A stretch of DNA of 64,000 nt from Pseudoalteromonas rubra. Lineage in GTDB: Bacteria > Pseudomonadota > Gammaproteobacteria > Enterobacterales > Alteromonadaceae. Shown piece after piece: positions 8,317-17,569 of this stretch; position 1 is the stretch's first letter, and the number at the start of each line of letters is the position of its first letter. The notes under the pieces are model-generated. The model worked only from the letters and a program-made list of their open reading frames with translations. It made no database searches and was not told the origin of the DNA. Position numbers and translations under genes: made by a program. The stretch lies in contig NZ_AHCD03000043.1 of the NCBI RefSeq assembly GCF_000238295.3, positions 62,001 through 126,000 of the forward strand, written 5' to 3'.

Positions 8317-8640
8317 CTATCCAAATAAATCGAACTCAAAGGCGGCAATATTTTTAGCCAGCTTCTCGCTATCCACCTGATATTTGCCTTCGGCAATGGC
8401 TTTTTTCAGCTCATCGACTTTTTTGCTGTCGAAAGAAGGTGCTTGCTGCGCTTTTTCTTGCAGCCCCTTGAGTTGTTGTGCTTGTGGCGTCAGACTCACT
8501 GAGTCAGCAGCCGCTTTTATCTGTGCTTGCGGTTTAGCAGCGGTATTACTTGCTTCATTTCTTTGTAATTCAGCACGTTGTTGCTTTGCATTTGTTGCAA
8601 CATTGTTCGGCTGATTTTGACCGTTAATGTTGTTTACCAT
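8317..8640 (-). CDS. flgM: Anti-sigma-28 factor FlgM
   Basis: The 107-residue protein has a disordered N-terminus starting with NNINGQNQPNN. The conserved C-terminal sigma-28-binding region (about 65-107) reads DSKKVDELKKAIAEGKYQVD then KLAKNIAAFE. FlgM holds FliA inactive until it is exported through the finished hook. A sigma-28 promoter lies about 40 bp upstream, giving the usual feedback loop. Confidence 0.92.
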   Translation of the reverse strand: MVNNINGQNQPNNVATNAKQQRAELQRNEASNTAAKPQAQIKAAADSVSLTPQAQQLKGLQEKAQQAPSFDSKKVDELKKAIAEGKYQVDSEKLAKNIAAFEFDLFG

Positions 8641-8675
8641 GATGATGACCCGTTAGTTAAATTGCTTCAGCCTTT

Positions 8676-8702
8676 ATATCGGCAAGCCATACGCTTACTT
8701 TA
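8676..8702 (-). promoter_or_regulatory. Sigma-28 (FliA) promoter of flgM
   Basis: On the minus strand TAAA is followed, after exactly 15 bases, by GCCGATAT, against the consensus TAAA-N15-GCCGATAA. It ends about 36 bp before the flgM start codon. Confidence 0.8.
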
Positions 8703-8711
8703 GCAAAAAAA

Positions 8712-9425
8712 TCAGATTTTGACTGCTACTGAATCAACATCTTTCACCCGTGCAAGCACCGTTTTTCCTGACCTTGCATTTTTGACCCGGATTTGTTCTC
8801 CTAAGTTCCCATCCTGCAAGGCAATACCACTGGTTTTAATCATAAGTGTGCCATCACTGGCCAGGATTGTCACGTTATCTCCCTTGCAAATCATGCAAAT
8901 CTGAAACATGCTGATCGGCTTACCCTGTTGGATACGGCGTTTGGTTTTACTGCCAACAAGCAAAGCCACATCGTCGATATTGGCTGCCCGGACAAAGTGC
9001 TTGGGTCGCATCTCGATTGTTACATCCTCTGCAGTTAACAGCACCCCTTTGTCCAACATGCGGGTACTGACAATAACAGGTAGCAGTGTTTCGATTTTTA
9101 CATGAACAAACTGAACCCAGGACTCGAGGTCGTCACAGCGCACCATGACCGTGACCTGACGGTTAAATGGCGGGCTGGATTTACTGCTAATTTGCAATGG
9201 ACGCAGGCATTGACGCTCAGGGATGCGTGTATCCAGTGGCAGTGCCGACACCTGTTGTTGCTCTTCTGCCTGAGTTGGCGTTGGGAGCTGATCCGAGATA
9301 AATTCTATTGCTAATTTCTCAATGTCTTTTGACTCATAGGTTTGACCATAAGCAAATGACGTGGCTAAAAAATATGCCACTATGGGAAAGAAATAAGCGG
9401 ATAATGTAATTTTTAACAAACTCAT
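8712..9425 (-). CDS. flgA: Flagellar P-ring chaperone FlgA
   Basis: The 237-residue periplasmic protein has a signal peptide (about 1-27, ending SFAYG). The middle has paired cysteines (RQCLRPLQI and VRCDDLESW). The C-terminal SAF domain (about 115-237) contains LLTAEDVTIEMRP, RRIQQGKPISMFQ and GEQIRVKNARSGKTVLARV. FlgA assists assembly of FlgI into the P ring. It precedes flgM on the same strand but is separated by a sigma-28 promoter. Confidence 0.92.
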   Translation of the reverse strand: MSLLKITLSAYFFPIVAYFLATSFAYGQTYESKDIEKLAIEFISDQLPTPTQAEEQQQVSALPLDTRIPERQCLRPLQISSKSSPPFNRQVTVMVRCDDLESWVQFVHVKIETLLPVIVSTRMLDKGVLLTAEDVTIEMRPKHFVRAANIDDVALLVGSKTKRRIQQGKPISMFQICMICKGDNVTILASDGTLMIKTSGIALQDGNLGEQIRVKNARSGKTVLARVKDVDSVAVKI

Positions 9426-9564
9426 GATGTTTCGACTATGCTTATGGGGTGAAACAAGGTATAAAGATTTTGCGTGATTTGCCTCACCGCTTCAAGGGCG
9501 ACTTTGAATGGTAGAGTACAAGCAAACATTGTTCCGATAAGCAGTTTTATAGCAGGAGAATGAC

Positions 9565-10497
9565 ATGGCAGGTATTTTGGACTCAGTAAACCAACGAACG
9601 CAGTTGGTGGGTCAAAACCGACTTGAACTTTTACTATTTCGCCTCAGAGGGCGTCAACGCTTTGGGATCAATGTATTCAAAGTAAGAGAAGTACTACAGT
9701 GCCCACCCCTGACGGCAATGCCTAAATCCAATGCTTTCATTAGAGGCGTTGCACACATTCGGGGACAAACCATTTCCGTGATAGACATGTCGTTGGCTGT
9801 CGGCGGACCACCTATCGAGAATATCAAAGACTGCTTCATTATTATCGCTGAATACAACCGTTCGGTGCAGGGCTTTTTGGTCGGTGCAGTTGAACGAATA
9901 GTGAACATGAACTGGGAAAAAATAATGCCACCGCCTTCCGGCGCGGGTCGTTATTCCTATCTGACAGCTGTGACTGAAATCGAAAATGAACTGGTAGAGA
10001 TCCTGGATGTAGAAAAGATCCTCAACGAGATCTGCCCGATCAATACCGAAGTCAGTCAGGAAATTGTCGCTGATGGGGAGATGCAACGTGACCTTGGTGA
10101 GCGTATTGTCTTTATTGCCGATGACTCTGCGGTAGCACGTAATCAGGTTAAACGTGCATTAGAGCCTTTGGGCGTTCAGACTGAGCTGGCCAAAAATGGT
10201 AAAGAAGCCCTGATCCGGTTAAAAGAAATTGCGGAGATGGACTGTCAGAATGACGTCACTGAGCGTGTTGGCTTGCTGATCTCGGACGTTGAAATGCCTG
10301 AAATGGATGGTTATACCCTCACCGCAGAGATAAAAGCGGATCCTAAGCTGGCGCCTTTGCATGTTATTTTACATACTTCATTGAGTGGCGTATTTAACCA
10401 CGCAATGATCGAAAAGGTCGGTGCTGACGACTTTATTGCTAAATTTAACCCCGATGAATTGGCAACAGCCGTGAAAAAATGGGTTCATTGCGATTAA
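9565..10497 (+). CDS. cheV: Chemotaxis coupling protein CheV
   Basis: The 310-residue protein has an N-terminal CheW domain (about 10-165, with FGINVFKVREVLQCPPLT and VRGQ-type VAHIRGQTISVIDM) and a C-terminal receiver domain (about 178-308). The receiver has acidic residues in FIADDSAVAR, phosphoacceptor Asp241 in LLISDVEMPEMDGYT, and the conserved Thr/Lys (HTSLSG, DFIAKF). CheV links receptors to CheA and buffers phosphoryl flow. The start ATG is preceded by GCAGGAGA. It is divergent from flgA and runs into cheR. Confidence 0.93.
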   Translation: MAGILDSVNQRTQLVGQNRLELLLFRLRGRQRFGINVFKVREVLQCPPLTAMPKSNAFIRGVAHIRGQTISVIDMSLAVGGPPIENIKDCFIIIAEYNRSVQGFLVGAVERIVNMNWEKIMPPPSGAGRYSYLTAVTEIENELVEILDVEKILNEICPINTEVSQEIVADGEMQRDLGERIVFIADDSAVARNQVKRALEPLGVQTELAKNGKEALIRLKEIAEMDCQNDVTERVGLLISDVEMPEMDGYTLTAEIKADPKLAPLHVILHTSLSGVFNHAMIEKVGADDFIAKFNPDELATAVKKWVHCD

Positions 10498-10514
10498 TTA
10501 GTGGCGGTAATACT

Positions 10515-11348
10515 TTGGAAAATAAACACTTAGAACAAAGCGAGTATGATCAATTTCGCACTTTTTTAGAACAGCAGTGTGGGATTGTACTGGGCGACAA
10601 TAAACTATATCTGGTTAAAAGCAGACTAGCGCCTCTGATGTCTCGTTTTAGCGTTGACTCTCTGTCAGCTCTGGTGAGTAAAACGCTCAGTCCCCATGAG
10701 CGGCAATTACGTGCCGCCGTTGTGGATGCGATGACCACCAACGAAACCTTGTGGTTCCGTGATCAATACCCTTTTGAACTGCTCAAGACTAAGATATTTC
10801 CTGAATTTAAGGACCTGCGCCGTCCGGTTAAAATTTGGTCTGCGGCGAGTTCTTCCGGGCAAGAGCCATACTCAATAGCCATGTCTGCCAATGAATATCA
10901 GACCTCCAATCCCGGTGCGCTCAAAATGGGTGTGCAGATTGTAGGTACTGACATCTCAAATACCATGCTGGATATGTGTAAGAATGCAGAATATGACGCA
11001 CTTGCACTGGCGCGTGGCCTGTCACCGGAACGCAAGAAAAAGTTTTTTTCAGACAGTGGCAATGGTATGGCCAAAGTTAATGAGCCTATTCGCCGCATGG
11101 TAAACTTCAGGCATTTAAATTTGCTTGATTCCTATGCCTTACTGGGTAAGTTTGACGTGATTTTTTGTCGTAACGTACTAATCTATTTTTCGCCAGATGT
11201 TAAAGCGAAGATCATTAGCCAGTTCGCTCAGGCACTTAACCCAAATGGGTATTTGTTCCTGGGCGCCTCTGAATCTATGGCCGGTCTTAATAACGACTTT
11301 GACATGCTGCGTTGCAACCCCGGCATCATCTATCAGAAAAAATCGTAG
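10515..11348 (+). CDS. cheR: Chemotaxis methyltransferase CheR
   Basis: The protein has an N-terminal helical CheR domain (EYDQFRTFLEQQCGIVL) and a SAM-binding domain: IWSAASSSGQEPYSIAM, then VGTDISNTMLDMC, and VIFCRNVLIYFSPD. It methylates glutamates of chemoreceptors. The frame opens at ATG 10479, which overlaps cheV by 19 bases; TTG 10515 fits the usual N-terminus better and is used here, with moderate certainty. In many Vibrio and Pseudoalteromonas genomes flgB follows directly. Here a terminator-like hairpin and unrelated genes follow. Confidence 0.9.
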   Translation: MENKHLEQSEYDQFRTFLEQQCGIVLGDNKLYLVKSRLAPLMSRFSVDSLSALVSKTLSPHERQLRAAVVDAMTTNETLWFRDQYPFELLKTKIFPEFKDLRRPVKIWSAASSSGQEPYSIAMSANEYQTSNPGALKMGVQIVGTDISNTMLDMCKNAEYDALALARGLSPERKKKFFSDSGNGMAKVNEPIRRMVNFRHLNLLDSYALLGKFDVIFCRNVLIYFSPDVKAKIISQFAQALNPNGYLFLGASESMAGLNNDFDMLRCNPGIIYQKKS

Positions 11349-11356
11349 CACTTTCG

Positions 11357-11390
11357 GCAGGTCGCGCAGCGCGGCCTGCTCATTTCTTTA
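11357..11390 (+). terminator. Probable terminator after cheR
   Basis: GC-rich hairpin GCAGG-t-CGCG-cag-CGCG-g-CCTGC followed by a T-rich stretch (CATTTCTTT). Confidence 0.55.
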
Positions 11391-11518
11391 ACCTTCCCAA
11401 ACCTAAACGATCCTACGACAGCCAATAGGCTACTAAAGTAAACCTTGCCAGCTGTCTTGCTGAGATTAAAGCAGATATACTTTAATGCATGACGTATTGC
11501 CTCTGTGAACTCTGAGCT

Positions 11519-11770
11519 ATGGCTAAGCCAAACAAGAAAGGCCCGACTAAAACGGTCGATATTTTCTGTGCTAAATGTAAAGCACCGCTGTATAAATACC
11601 GAAAAGGTGGAAAAGGCGCACTGGTTAAGTGTTTTAAAGAGCGGATTGTGACGGATTACACCGAGCAAGGTGGGCAGTGCCCTGGTTGTGGCACTGAGTT
11701 TGCCCGGGACACACTGGTCCGTGGCACCCCGGCATTTAAAATGATTGGTGGCAAAGTGTGGTTTAAGTAG
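11519..11770 (+). CDS. Small zinc-ribbon protein
   Basis: The 83-residue basic protein has two CxxC pairs (FCAKCKAPLYKY and QCPGCGTEFARD), the usual four-cysteine zinc ribbon, and ends FKMIGGKVWFK. It has no signal peptide. I recognise the pattern as a conserved hypothetical found in gammaproteobacteria; the function is unknown. It is monocistronic. The ribosome site upstream is weak. Confidence 0.7.
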   Translation: MAKPNKKGPTKTVDIFCAKCKAPLYKYRKGGKGALVKCFKERIVTDYTEQGGQCPGCGTEFARDTLVRGTPAFKMIGGKVWFK

Positions 11771-11957
11771 TTACCAGACAACCCTGCAAAATTTTTAGTA
11801 CTTTATTTGTGAGCATCCACTCCAAATTGACATGCTATTGATAACTATATGGGTGAGTGTCTGGGGCCTATATTGTCACCTGTAAAAATACAAGCTGGTA
11901 TGAAGGCACATTAGTCTATTAAGATAGCAGACAACAAGAATGTATTGATGCAGTAAA

Positions 11958-12830
11958 GTGATGGACCAGTCAGATTATAAAGAATGCTTGCCACCGGGCT
12001 GGTTATCTCCTTTTTTGGAGCCTTTTTGGGTTCGTCGTGTGTCTGGTTCTGTCTCATTTTTTCCACAAGGTGTGTTTGAACTGTTGTTTCATAGTATGCC
12101 ATTGACCTACTCATCCGCTATTCATGAACCAAAAACAGTCCCCGCAGGGGTGAGTCTTGTCGGGCAACAGCTATCAGCTTATGAGATTTCGAGCGTGCAG
12201 CCACAATGGGTGCTAGGCGTGAGACTAAAACCTTTTGCGTACTTTCAGCCACATCAGTTAGCAGCCTCAGAGGTCAAAAACACCCTTGAAAGTATGCAAT
12301 ATATATTTGCTGCCAGTCGGGAGCTCGAATCATTACTTCTGAGCTTAAATACCTGGCCAGCGCAGTTACTGGAAGGGCAGTTTCAGAGCACCTTGACCAA
12401 GCTAATGCCCTGGCTCAAAAGGCTGTTCTATAACCATGATTTTGTTCTTCCGGAGCTGCTGAGAGCGAAAACAAATACCATTCTCGATGCGCGTGGCAAT
12501 ATACAAATTGCAGATATTTGCCAACAGTTTGAGATCAGCAAAGTCACCTTACGTAATCACTTTGTGTCAAAAATTGGTATGTCACCGAAAGAGTTATGTA
12601 AAGTATGGCGGATGAATAGCTTTTTACTCAACGCATCGCACTATCCGGGGGACCTCACGAGCTCCGCGCTGATATCCGGATACTTTGATCAAGCTCATTT
12701 AAACAGAGAGTTTAAGGCGGTAATTGGTCAGACTCCGAAAGCTTATTTAACGGCCCAAAGCGGCTACGACAAACATCAGTCATCTCAGGTGGTTTACAGT
12801 CGCTTTATTGGCGACTATGACCCTTTTTAA
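11958..12830 (+). CDS. AraC-family transcriptional regulator
   Basis: The 290-residue protein has an N-terminal sensor domain of the kind seen in AraC regulators of the DUF6597 type (FFPQGVFELLFH, VSLVGQQLSAYEI, VLGVRLKPFAYF). The C-terminal double helix-turn-helix (about 170-270) includes IQIADICQQFEISKVTLRNH, KIGMSPKELCKVWRMN, and SGYFDQAHLNREFKAVIGQT. It sits 78 bp upstream of the S41 peptidase on the same strand; whether it controls that gene is only a guess. The ligand is unknown. Confidence 0.85.
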   Translation: MMDQSDYKECLPPGWLSPFLEPFWVRRVSGSVSFFPQGVFELLFHSMPLTYSSAIHEPKTVPAGVSLVGQQLSAYEISSVQPQWVLGVRLKPFAYFQPHQLAASEVKNTLESMQYIFAASRELESLLLSLNTWPAQLLEGQFQSTLTKLMPWLKRLFYNHDFVLPELLRAKTNTILDARGNIQIADICQQFEISKVTLRNHFVSKIGMSPKELCKVWRMNSFLLNASHYPGDLTSSALISGYFDQAHLNREFKAVIGQTPKAYLTAQSGYDKHQSSQVVYSRFIGDYDPF

Positions 12831-12908
12831 GCTCTTTACTTTTTTACAATTCTTTTTCGTCAATAAAGTTAAAAATAGGGAAAACAAACAGCACAGTGAG
12901 TTTAACCT

Positions 12909-14303
12909 ATGAGTCTAAAACACCTATCAACAACTGCACTCGCATTATTTTTGGGGCTGGTCGCTGCACCATCACAGGCAAGTGCGATAACACAAAACGA
13001 AAAACAAGCCGCGATAGAAAAAATCACCCAGTTGATGACCGAGCATTATGTTTTTCCAGAGGTCGCAACACAAACCAATGATAAACTATATAAGGCATTT
13101 CAGTCGGGTCACTTTGCGTCTGCACAAGACCATACATCATTCTCCAAAGCCCTGACCGAGTGGTTAAGAGCAACGGCAAAAGACCGTCATTTAAGAGTGC
13201 GAGCTAACCCTGTGGGTGAAGAGGTGAGCGGAATTGAGTCTTCAATACGTGACAACTTACTCAAACCAACACGACATAAGTTTTTAAATTACGGCGTCCT
13301 CTCCGCGAGAGTTTTAGAGAACAATATTGGCTATATAGATTTACGTTCTTTTTATCGATTGGCCGACAGTAAACCTTATATTGATGCGGCAATGAAGCTG
13401 ATGGCAAAAACCGACGCTGTGATCATTGATTTGCGAAGAAATGGTGGGGGCTCACCGCGAACTGTCCAGTATATATGCAGTTACTTTTTTGATGAAAAGC
13501 TGCTGCTGAACAGCCTTTACTTTCGAGAGGACGATGAAACTACCGATTTCTACGTGTTGGATGAAGTGGGTGGCAAGAAAATGCCTGATGTTCCTTTGTA
13601 TGTGTTGACCAGTAGCAAGACCTACTCCGGTGCAGAAGAGTTTAGTTATAACATGCAGACCAGAAAGCGGGCGACGCTCATCGGTGAAACAACAGGAGGC
13701 GCCGCCAACCCAGGGGGGATGTTCACAATAAATGATGAGCTGCGTATGTTCATTGCAACAGGCACTGCCATCAACCCGGTCACCCAAACAAATTGGGAAA
13801 CGGTAGGCGTGAAACCTGATGTGGCGATTGGTGTTGATGAGGCTCTGGATAAAGCGGTAGAAATGGCAAATAAAGTAGTTGAGACAAACTGGTTAACTGA
13901 AAAGGCCAGGCGAGAAGTTGAGATAGACAGGTTGTTTGCTTTACTGCAAAAAGTAAGACTGAGCGATAAACCCCTGTCAGACATCAGGTCTACTTATGCG
14001 GCTAAGGCATCAGAACTGGTAAAGCAATTACCTGAACCAGACCGGGTGATCGCCGAATTAGCTTACGAATATTGGGATAAAGAACCAAAGTACTCGGTGT
14101 TTCTATTTGATATAGCGGTGCAACTGAATAATCAAAATATGTACTTTTTTGCCTACTGGGCCAGAGCACTCGCTGAGCTGAATGATATGCAGCAGGCAAA
14201 AAGTGTTATCGAGCGAGGATTAAAGTTGGCGTCTGATATGCAAGACAAAGACATGTTGCAAGATACTTTAGCTGAACTGGAACAATCCACGGTCGGACTT
14301 TAG
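12909..14303 (+). CDS. Secreted S41-family (C-terminal-processing type) peptidase
   Basis: The 464-residue protein has a signal peptide (about 1-25, ending SQASA). An IRBP/TSP-like S41 fold follows: NIGYIDLRSFY, VIIDLRRNGGGSPRTVQY, and the catalytic TYSGAEEF with Ser240, then ATLIGETTGGAANPG. The C-terminal ~130 residues are helical and not part of the peptidase core. No PDZ domain is obvious, as in the IRBP-like branch. Such proteins degrade peptides in the periplasm or outside. It has its own upstream region after the AraC gene. Confidence 0.87.
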   Translation: MSLKHLSTTALALFLGLVAAPSQASAITQNEKQAAIEKITQLMTEHYVFPEVATQTNDKLYKAFQSGHFASAQDHTSFSKALTEWLRATAKDRHLRVRANPVGEEVSGIESSIRDNLLKPTRHKFLNYGVLSARVLENNIGYIDLRSFYRLADSKPYIDAAMKLMAKTDAVIIDLRRNGGGSPRTVQYICSYFFDEKLLLNSLYFREDDETTDFYVLDEVGGKKMPDVPLYVLTSSKTYSGAEEFSYNMQTRKRATLIGETTGGAANPGGMFTINDELRMFIATGTAINPVTQTNWETVGVKPDVAIGVDEALDKAVEMANKVVETNWLTEKARREVEIDRLFALLQKVRLSDKPLSDIRSTYAAKASELVKQLPEPDRVIAELAYEYWDKEPKYSVFLFDIAVQLNNQNMYFFAYWARALAELNDMQQAKSVIERGLKLASDMQDKDMLQDTLAELEQSTVGL

Positions 14304-14347
14304 CTGTCACCTCCTTCAGCAAATAACTTCATCATTAAGCAAATTAT

Positions 14348-14367
14348 TGCGCGGTCATTGCCGCGCA
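14348..14367. terminator. Hairpin between convergent genes
   Basis: Perfect stem TGCGCGG/CCGCGCA with a six-base loop between the convergent S41 peptidase and binding-protein genes. There is no clear T run on either side, so the terminator function is tentative. Confidence 0.4.
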
Positions 14368-14372
14368 GATTG

Positions 14373-15368
14373 CTAGTTTAAACAAGCAGGGTCCAGCCAG
14401 TGTGCTATTTCAGGGGCGTATTTGGTTTGCCATAGTTGGGCAGCCTGTAATTCCGTATGCCCCTCGATAATAGACAGAGCCGACGCGTCAGCAATCATGT
14501 CTTGCGAAAAATTGACTTTCTTTAGCAGGTTATAAATACAAGGATAAGTCTGCTCCAGACCTGGCCAGCCTGCTTTTCTTAACCAGCCTTGTTGCGGATT
14601 ACCGCAGTCATTGAGCAGATTGCGATTGATACCCCAGCTGGCTTCAGTCTCACAGGCTTTTTCATACGCAGGAAACTCGACAAACTGTCCGGGCCGGTAA
14701 AAGTCCGTCCAGTTAGGAGTCCAGTTTATGAGCACAATTGGCTGATTGCGCTCACTGGCTAGCTCCAGTTTCTGCCAAAGCTCTGCCTCATTACTGAGAC
14801 GTTCTATTGTGAAGTTAAGTCCTAATGCGCGTATTAAGTCCGCGTCCTGATAATCCCAGTCAATTGTATAGAAGGTGCCTTTGGCCTCTTCAGGTTTGGC
14901 TGAAAACAAGGAAGCACAGGCATTGAGTGCTTTCCAGTCGGGCAGCCCGGGGCAAAGCGCTGCGACATAGTCGGGGTACCACCATTCCTCGCGGACCATC
15001 GCGTCGTGCATGCCTAAATCAACAATATACTGGTTATCCAGCATTCTGTTGAATGACCCAGCCATGGATTGCTGCCAGATCTCAATCTGAAAGTGAATTA
15101 ACCCTTTTTGTAATGCGCCCCATTGATCGCGCGCAGGCATATCGCGGTAGCTGACAGCAAAGCCATAACGTTTGACCATGTCACCGACGGCATGTGACAG
15201 TACGCGTTGGCTTGCCCAGTTGTTCAGTGGAATAACAATTTCGGCTGATTTGTTCATTGCCAATGCGGGGCCAGGTAGTAAACAAATGATGAAACCAAAT
15301 ACCCAATGGATAAATGTCCTGGTTAGAGCAACCAGCGCAGGTTGCTCAGCGGGTGTTTCAGTGCGCAT
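14373..15368 (-). CDS. Glycine-betaine/choline-type ABC substrate-binding protein
   Basis: The 331-residue OpuAC/ProX-like periplasmic protein has a late signal peptide (about 16-38). It carries IVIPLNNWASQRVLSHAVGD, YRDMPARDQWGALQKG, a HFQIEIWQ strand, and Trp-rich segments (EEWWYPDYV, NWTPNWTDFY). Aromatic boxes of this kind bind quaternary amines. No permease or ATPase gene is adjacent, so it is an orphan binding protein that must dock to a transporter encoded elsewhere. An in-frame Met near residue 38 is not a better start. Confidence 0.82.
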   Translation of the reverse strand: MRTETPAEQPALVALTRTFIHWVFGFIICLLPGPALAMNKSAEIVIPLNNWASQRVLSHAVGDMVKRYGFAVSYRDMPARDQWGALQKGLIHFQIEIWQQSMAGSFNRMLDNQYIVDLGMHDAMVREEWWYPDYVAALCPGLPDWKALNACASLFSAKPEEAKGTFYTIDWDYQDADLIRALGLNFTIERLSNEAELWQKLELASERNQPIVLINWTPNWTDFYRPGQFVEFPAYEKACETEASWGINRNLLNDCGNPQQGWLRKAGWPGLEQTYPCIYNLLKKVNFSQDMIADASALSIIEGHTELQAAQLWQTKYAPEIAHWLDPACLN

Positions 15369-15609
15369 TATTGATAAACAACTTTTCTAACATGAAATAA
15401 GTATAGAAGTGATTAACTTAATGACCAAAGTCACGCACCCTTTGGGAGTTGTCTTCTCACATTAAGGTTCCGGACTGTTTATCACGCGCATTGCACTCAG
15501 TAGTGACCCATGACATGAATGTCATTATTCGGACCCCTAAAGCAAGCTATATTCCAGAGGGACTTGCGAACACCTGTATAAATCAGGTATACACATCTGG
15601 TGAAGGCAT

Positions 15610-16572
15610 CTAATTAACCACCGCAATTATCAACCTAAATATCAAGGCAAGTACCAGTAACAGGATACCGAGCAGGCTGAAGTTGACTAGCCACTTCAGC
15701 GGGTAATAGAGCCTGGGATTGGTTTTTTTTAGTTTTTTTGCCCGGTTTAACGTGGGCATGAGGCGAGCAAATAGTCGGTTAAATGGCCCGGATTGATCGC
15801 CCGGTAAATTTGGTACGAGCAACAAGCGTACAAACTTTTTATAGAGCCAGTTGACCGGGCGGCCCAGTATATTCACGGGCCGATCGATATCACACATCAG
15901 TATCAGGCGATACTGTCTGGTGTCGTTTTTCACGTAGTGCAGGTAGGTTTCATCGAACATAAATGCGTGACCATTGCGCCAGAACGTCCTTTTTCCGTCG
16001 ACAGAAATAAAACAATTGGGATCGTTCGGCGTGTCCAGCCCCAGGTGATAGCGTAAAGAGCAGGCAACCGGGTCAAGGTGACGGGTAAGCTGGGCATTCG
16101 GGGGCAACAGGGTAAACATGGCACCGTTTACACTGGGGATCGATTTTAAGAGTGCAACGGTATTGGGGCACAGCGCTTTAGCTGAGTGGAGTGTTTCGCC
16201 GTACCAGGTGCAATAGAACTTACTCCAGCCATATTTATAAAAAGTACGAAACCCGACATCATAATAGCTGGCGTTCTCCTGCGCAGTCGTCTGAATAAAC
16301 TGGCCGCTGGCCATTAACTGTGACGCCTCGGCAGCAATGACTTGCCAGTTATCCTGTAGCAGCTTCAGTTCCGGGTAATCATCCACACTGGTAAAAGGCG
16401 CCCGCGCCCGTCGGTGAGATGTCATATAGAGAAAAACATTTAACGGCGCAAAAATAGGCCAGCCTTTACGCAGATATTCATGCACAGTGGCAAATCGCGC
16501 ACAGCCCCGGAAACGGTAGACGTAAATCATGGCACAGACACTCAGGAACAGCAGAAATAAAATAGGCATCAT
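15610..16572 (-). CDS. Membrane-anchored aspartyl/asparaginyl beta-hydroxylase (LpxO-like)
   Basis: The 320-residue protein has an N-terminal membrane helix (about 2-18) and a C-terminal one (about 293-318). Between them is a 2-oxoglutarate/Fe(II) dioxygenase domain: iron-binding His in TRHLDPVACSLRYHLGL and in FDETYLHYVKN, and Arg in RQYRLILMCDIDRPV for 2-oxoglutarate. LpxO enzymes hydroxylate lipid A acyl chains, and this architecture fits. Peptide or other lipid substrates are possible. Monocistronic. Confidence 0.82.
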   Translation of the reverse strand: MMPILFLLFLSVCAMIYVYRFRGCARFATVHEYLRKGWPIFAPLNVFLYMTSHRRARAPFTSVDDYPELKLLQDNWQVIAAEASQLMASGQFIQTTAQENASYYDVGFRTFYKYGWSKFYCTWYGETLHSAKALCPNTVALLKSIPSVNGAMFTLLPPNAQLTRHLDPVACSLRYHLGLDTPNDPNCFISVDGKRTFWRNGHAFMFDETYLHYVKNDTRQYRLILMCDIDRPVNILGRPVNWLYKKFVRLLLVPNLPGDQSGPFNRLFARLMPTLNRAKKLKKTNPRLYYPLKWLVNFSLLGILLLVLALIFRLIIAVVN

Positions 16573-16710
16573 AGGTTTTAGCCCGAACAGTTAAAGGAAG
16601 TCTCAGCGTACCCATTTAATTGTCGACGAAGTGTCAATGCCTGGTTCGACATTTCATTGACATTCTCTCTGTCACAGTGGCCAGTAACCGTATCAGAGGA
16701 TGACTGAACA

Positions 16711-17547
16711 ATGAAACACCACGCTATTTTAATATTATCTGTTTTGTACGCTTTACCTGTGTTGGCAAACTCAGAGCCCGAAATGATGTCTATGCCAATC
16801 GACATCGCCGGACCTGTCGCTATATTTGAGCCACCAGCGGGCTGGCGATATGCCGTAGGACTCGGCATTGAATCCGAACCTGAATATCACGGCTCGGGTG
16901 AGACTGCGACAGAGGCTGACCCCTATATTGAAGTTGCTTATCGAGCCCAACGTTGGGCGTTTCAATCCAACCTGATGAGCAACGCGGTATTCTATCAAAT
17001 TCAGCCTGATCTTGTGTTGCGTGGCTGGCTCAACTTTGAAGAGGGAAGGGAGCAAAACGAGGCCAGTGACAAGAGCTTAGATGGACTGGGTGACATTGAT
17101 GAAATGATGGAGTGGGGCGTTGGGGCTGCATGGCAAATTAATGGGCCACTGACTTTGGGCGTGTTTGCGCAAACTTATACAGGGGGAGATCCCAAAAAGG
17201 GCAGTGTGGGGTTTGTGACAGTCCACTATCGAATAGTGAATGAGTCAGATTTAAAACTCGAGCTGGGGGCTGATATCAGTTTTGCAAACAGTGACCACAT
17301 GCAAACTGAGTTTGGTATTACAGCTGCGCAGGCCAGGGAGAGTGTTTATTCGTCTTATCAGCTCGGTGGAGGGGTAAAGTCTTATGGGATAAGTGCAAAC
17401 GGGGTATACGCATTTAATAAAAGCTGGTTATTATCGTTTGCTGTGGATTATGAGGTGTATGCCTCAAAAGTGGCAGACAGTCCATTAGTGAGAGCGGGCA
17501 GTGACAGTGAAGTCGAGGCCAGCCTTGGTCTGATCTATCGCTTTTAA
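16711..17547 (+). CDS. MipA/OmpV-family outer-membrane protein
   Basis: The 278-residue protein has a signal peptide (about 1-19). A beta-barrel pattern starts with VGLGIESEPEYHGSGETA and ends in an aromatic residue (LGLIYRF), as expected for BAM-inserted barrels. MipA/OmpV proteins are outer-membrane barrels, some acting as MltA scaffolds or stress-induced porins. A two-component system follows after 22 bp, so the barrel is probably its regulated output or part of its sensing. Confidence 0.85.
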   Translation: MKHHAILILSVLYALPVLANSEPEMMSMPIDIAGPVAIFEPPAGWRYAVGLGIESEPEYHGSGETATEADPYIEVAYRAQRWAFQSNLMSNAVFYQIQPDLVLRGWLNFEEGREQNEASDKSLDGLGDIDEMMEWGVGAAWQINGPLTLGVFAQTYTGGDPKKGSVGFVTVHYRIVNESDLKLELGADISFANSDHMQTEFGITAAQARESVYSSYQLGGGVKSYGISANGVYAFNKSWLLSFAVDYEVYASKVADSPLVRAGSDSEVEASLGLIYRF

Positions 17548-17569
17548 TTGAGAACTGAGGTGTAATGCG

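Noticed and set aside
8384..8614. Plus-strand open frame across flgM
   Set aside because: Shadow of flgM in the opposite strand; Ser/Cys-rich composition and no ribosome site.
11958..12830. AraC regulator and S41 peptidase as one regulated operon
   Set aside because: The gap holds no identifiable AraC site and the families do not normally pair; co-orientation alone is too little.
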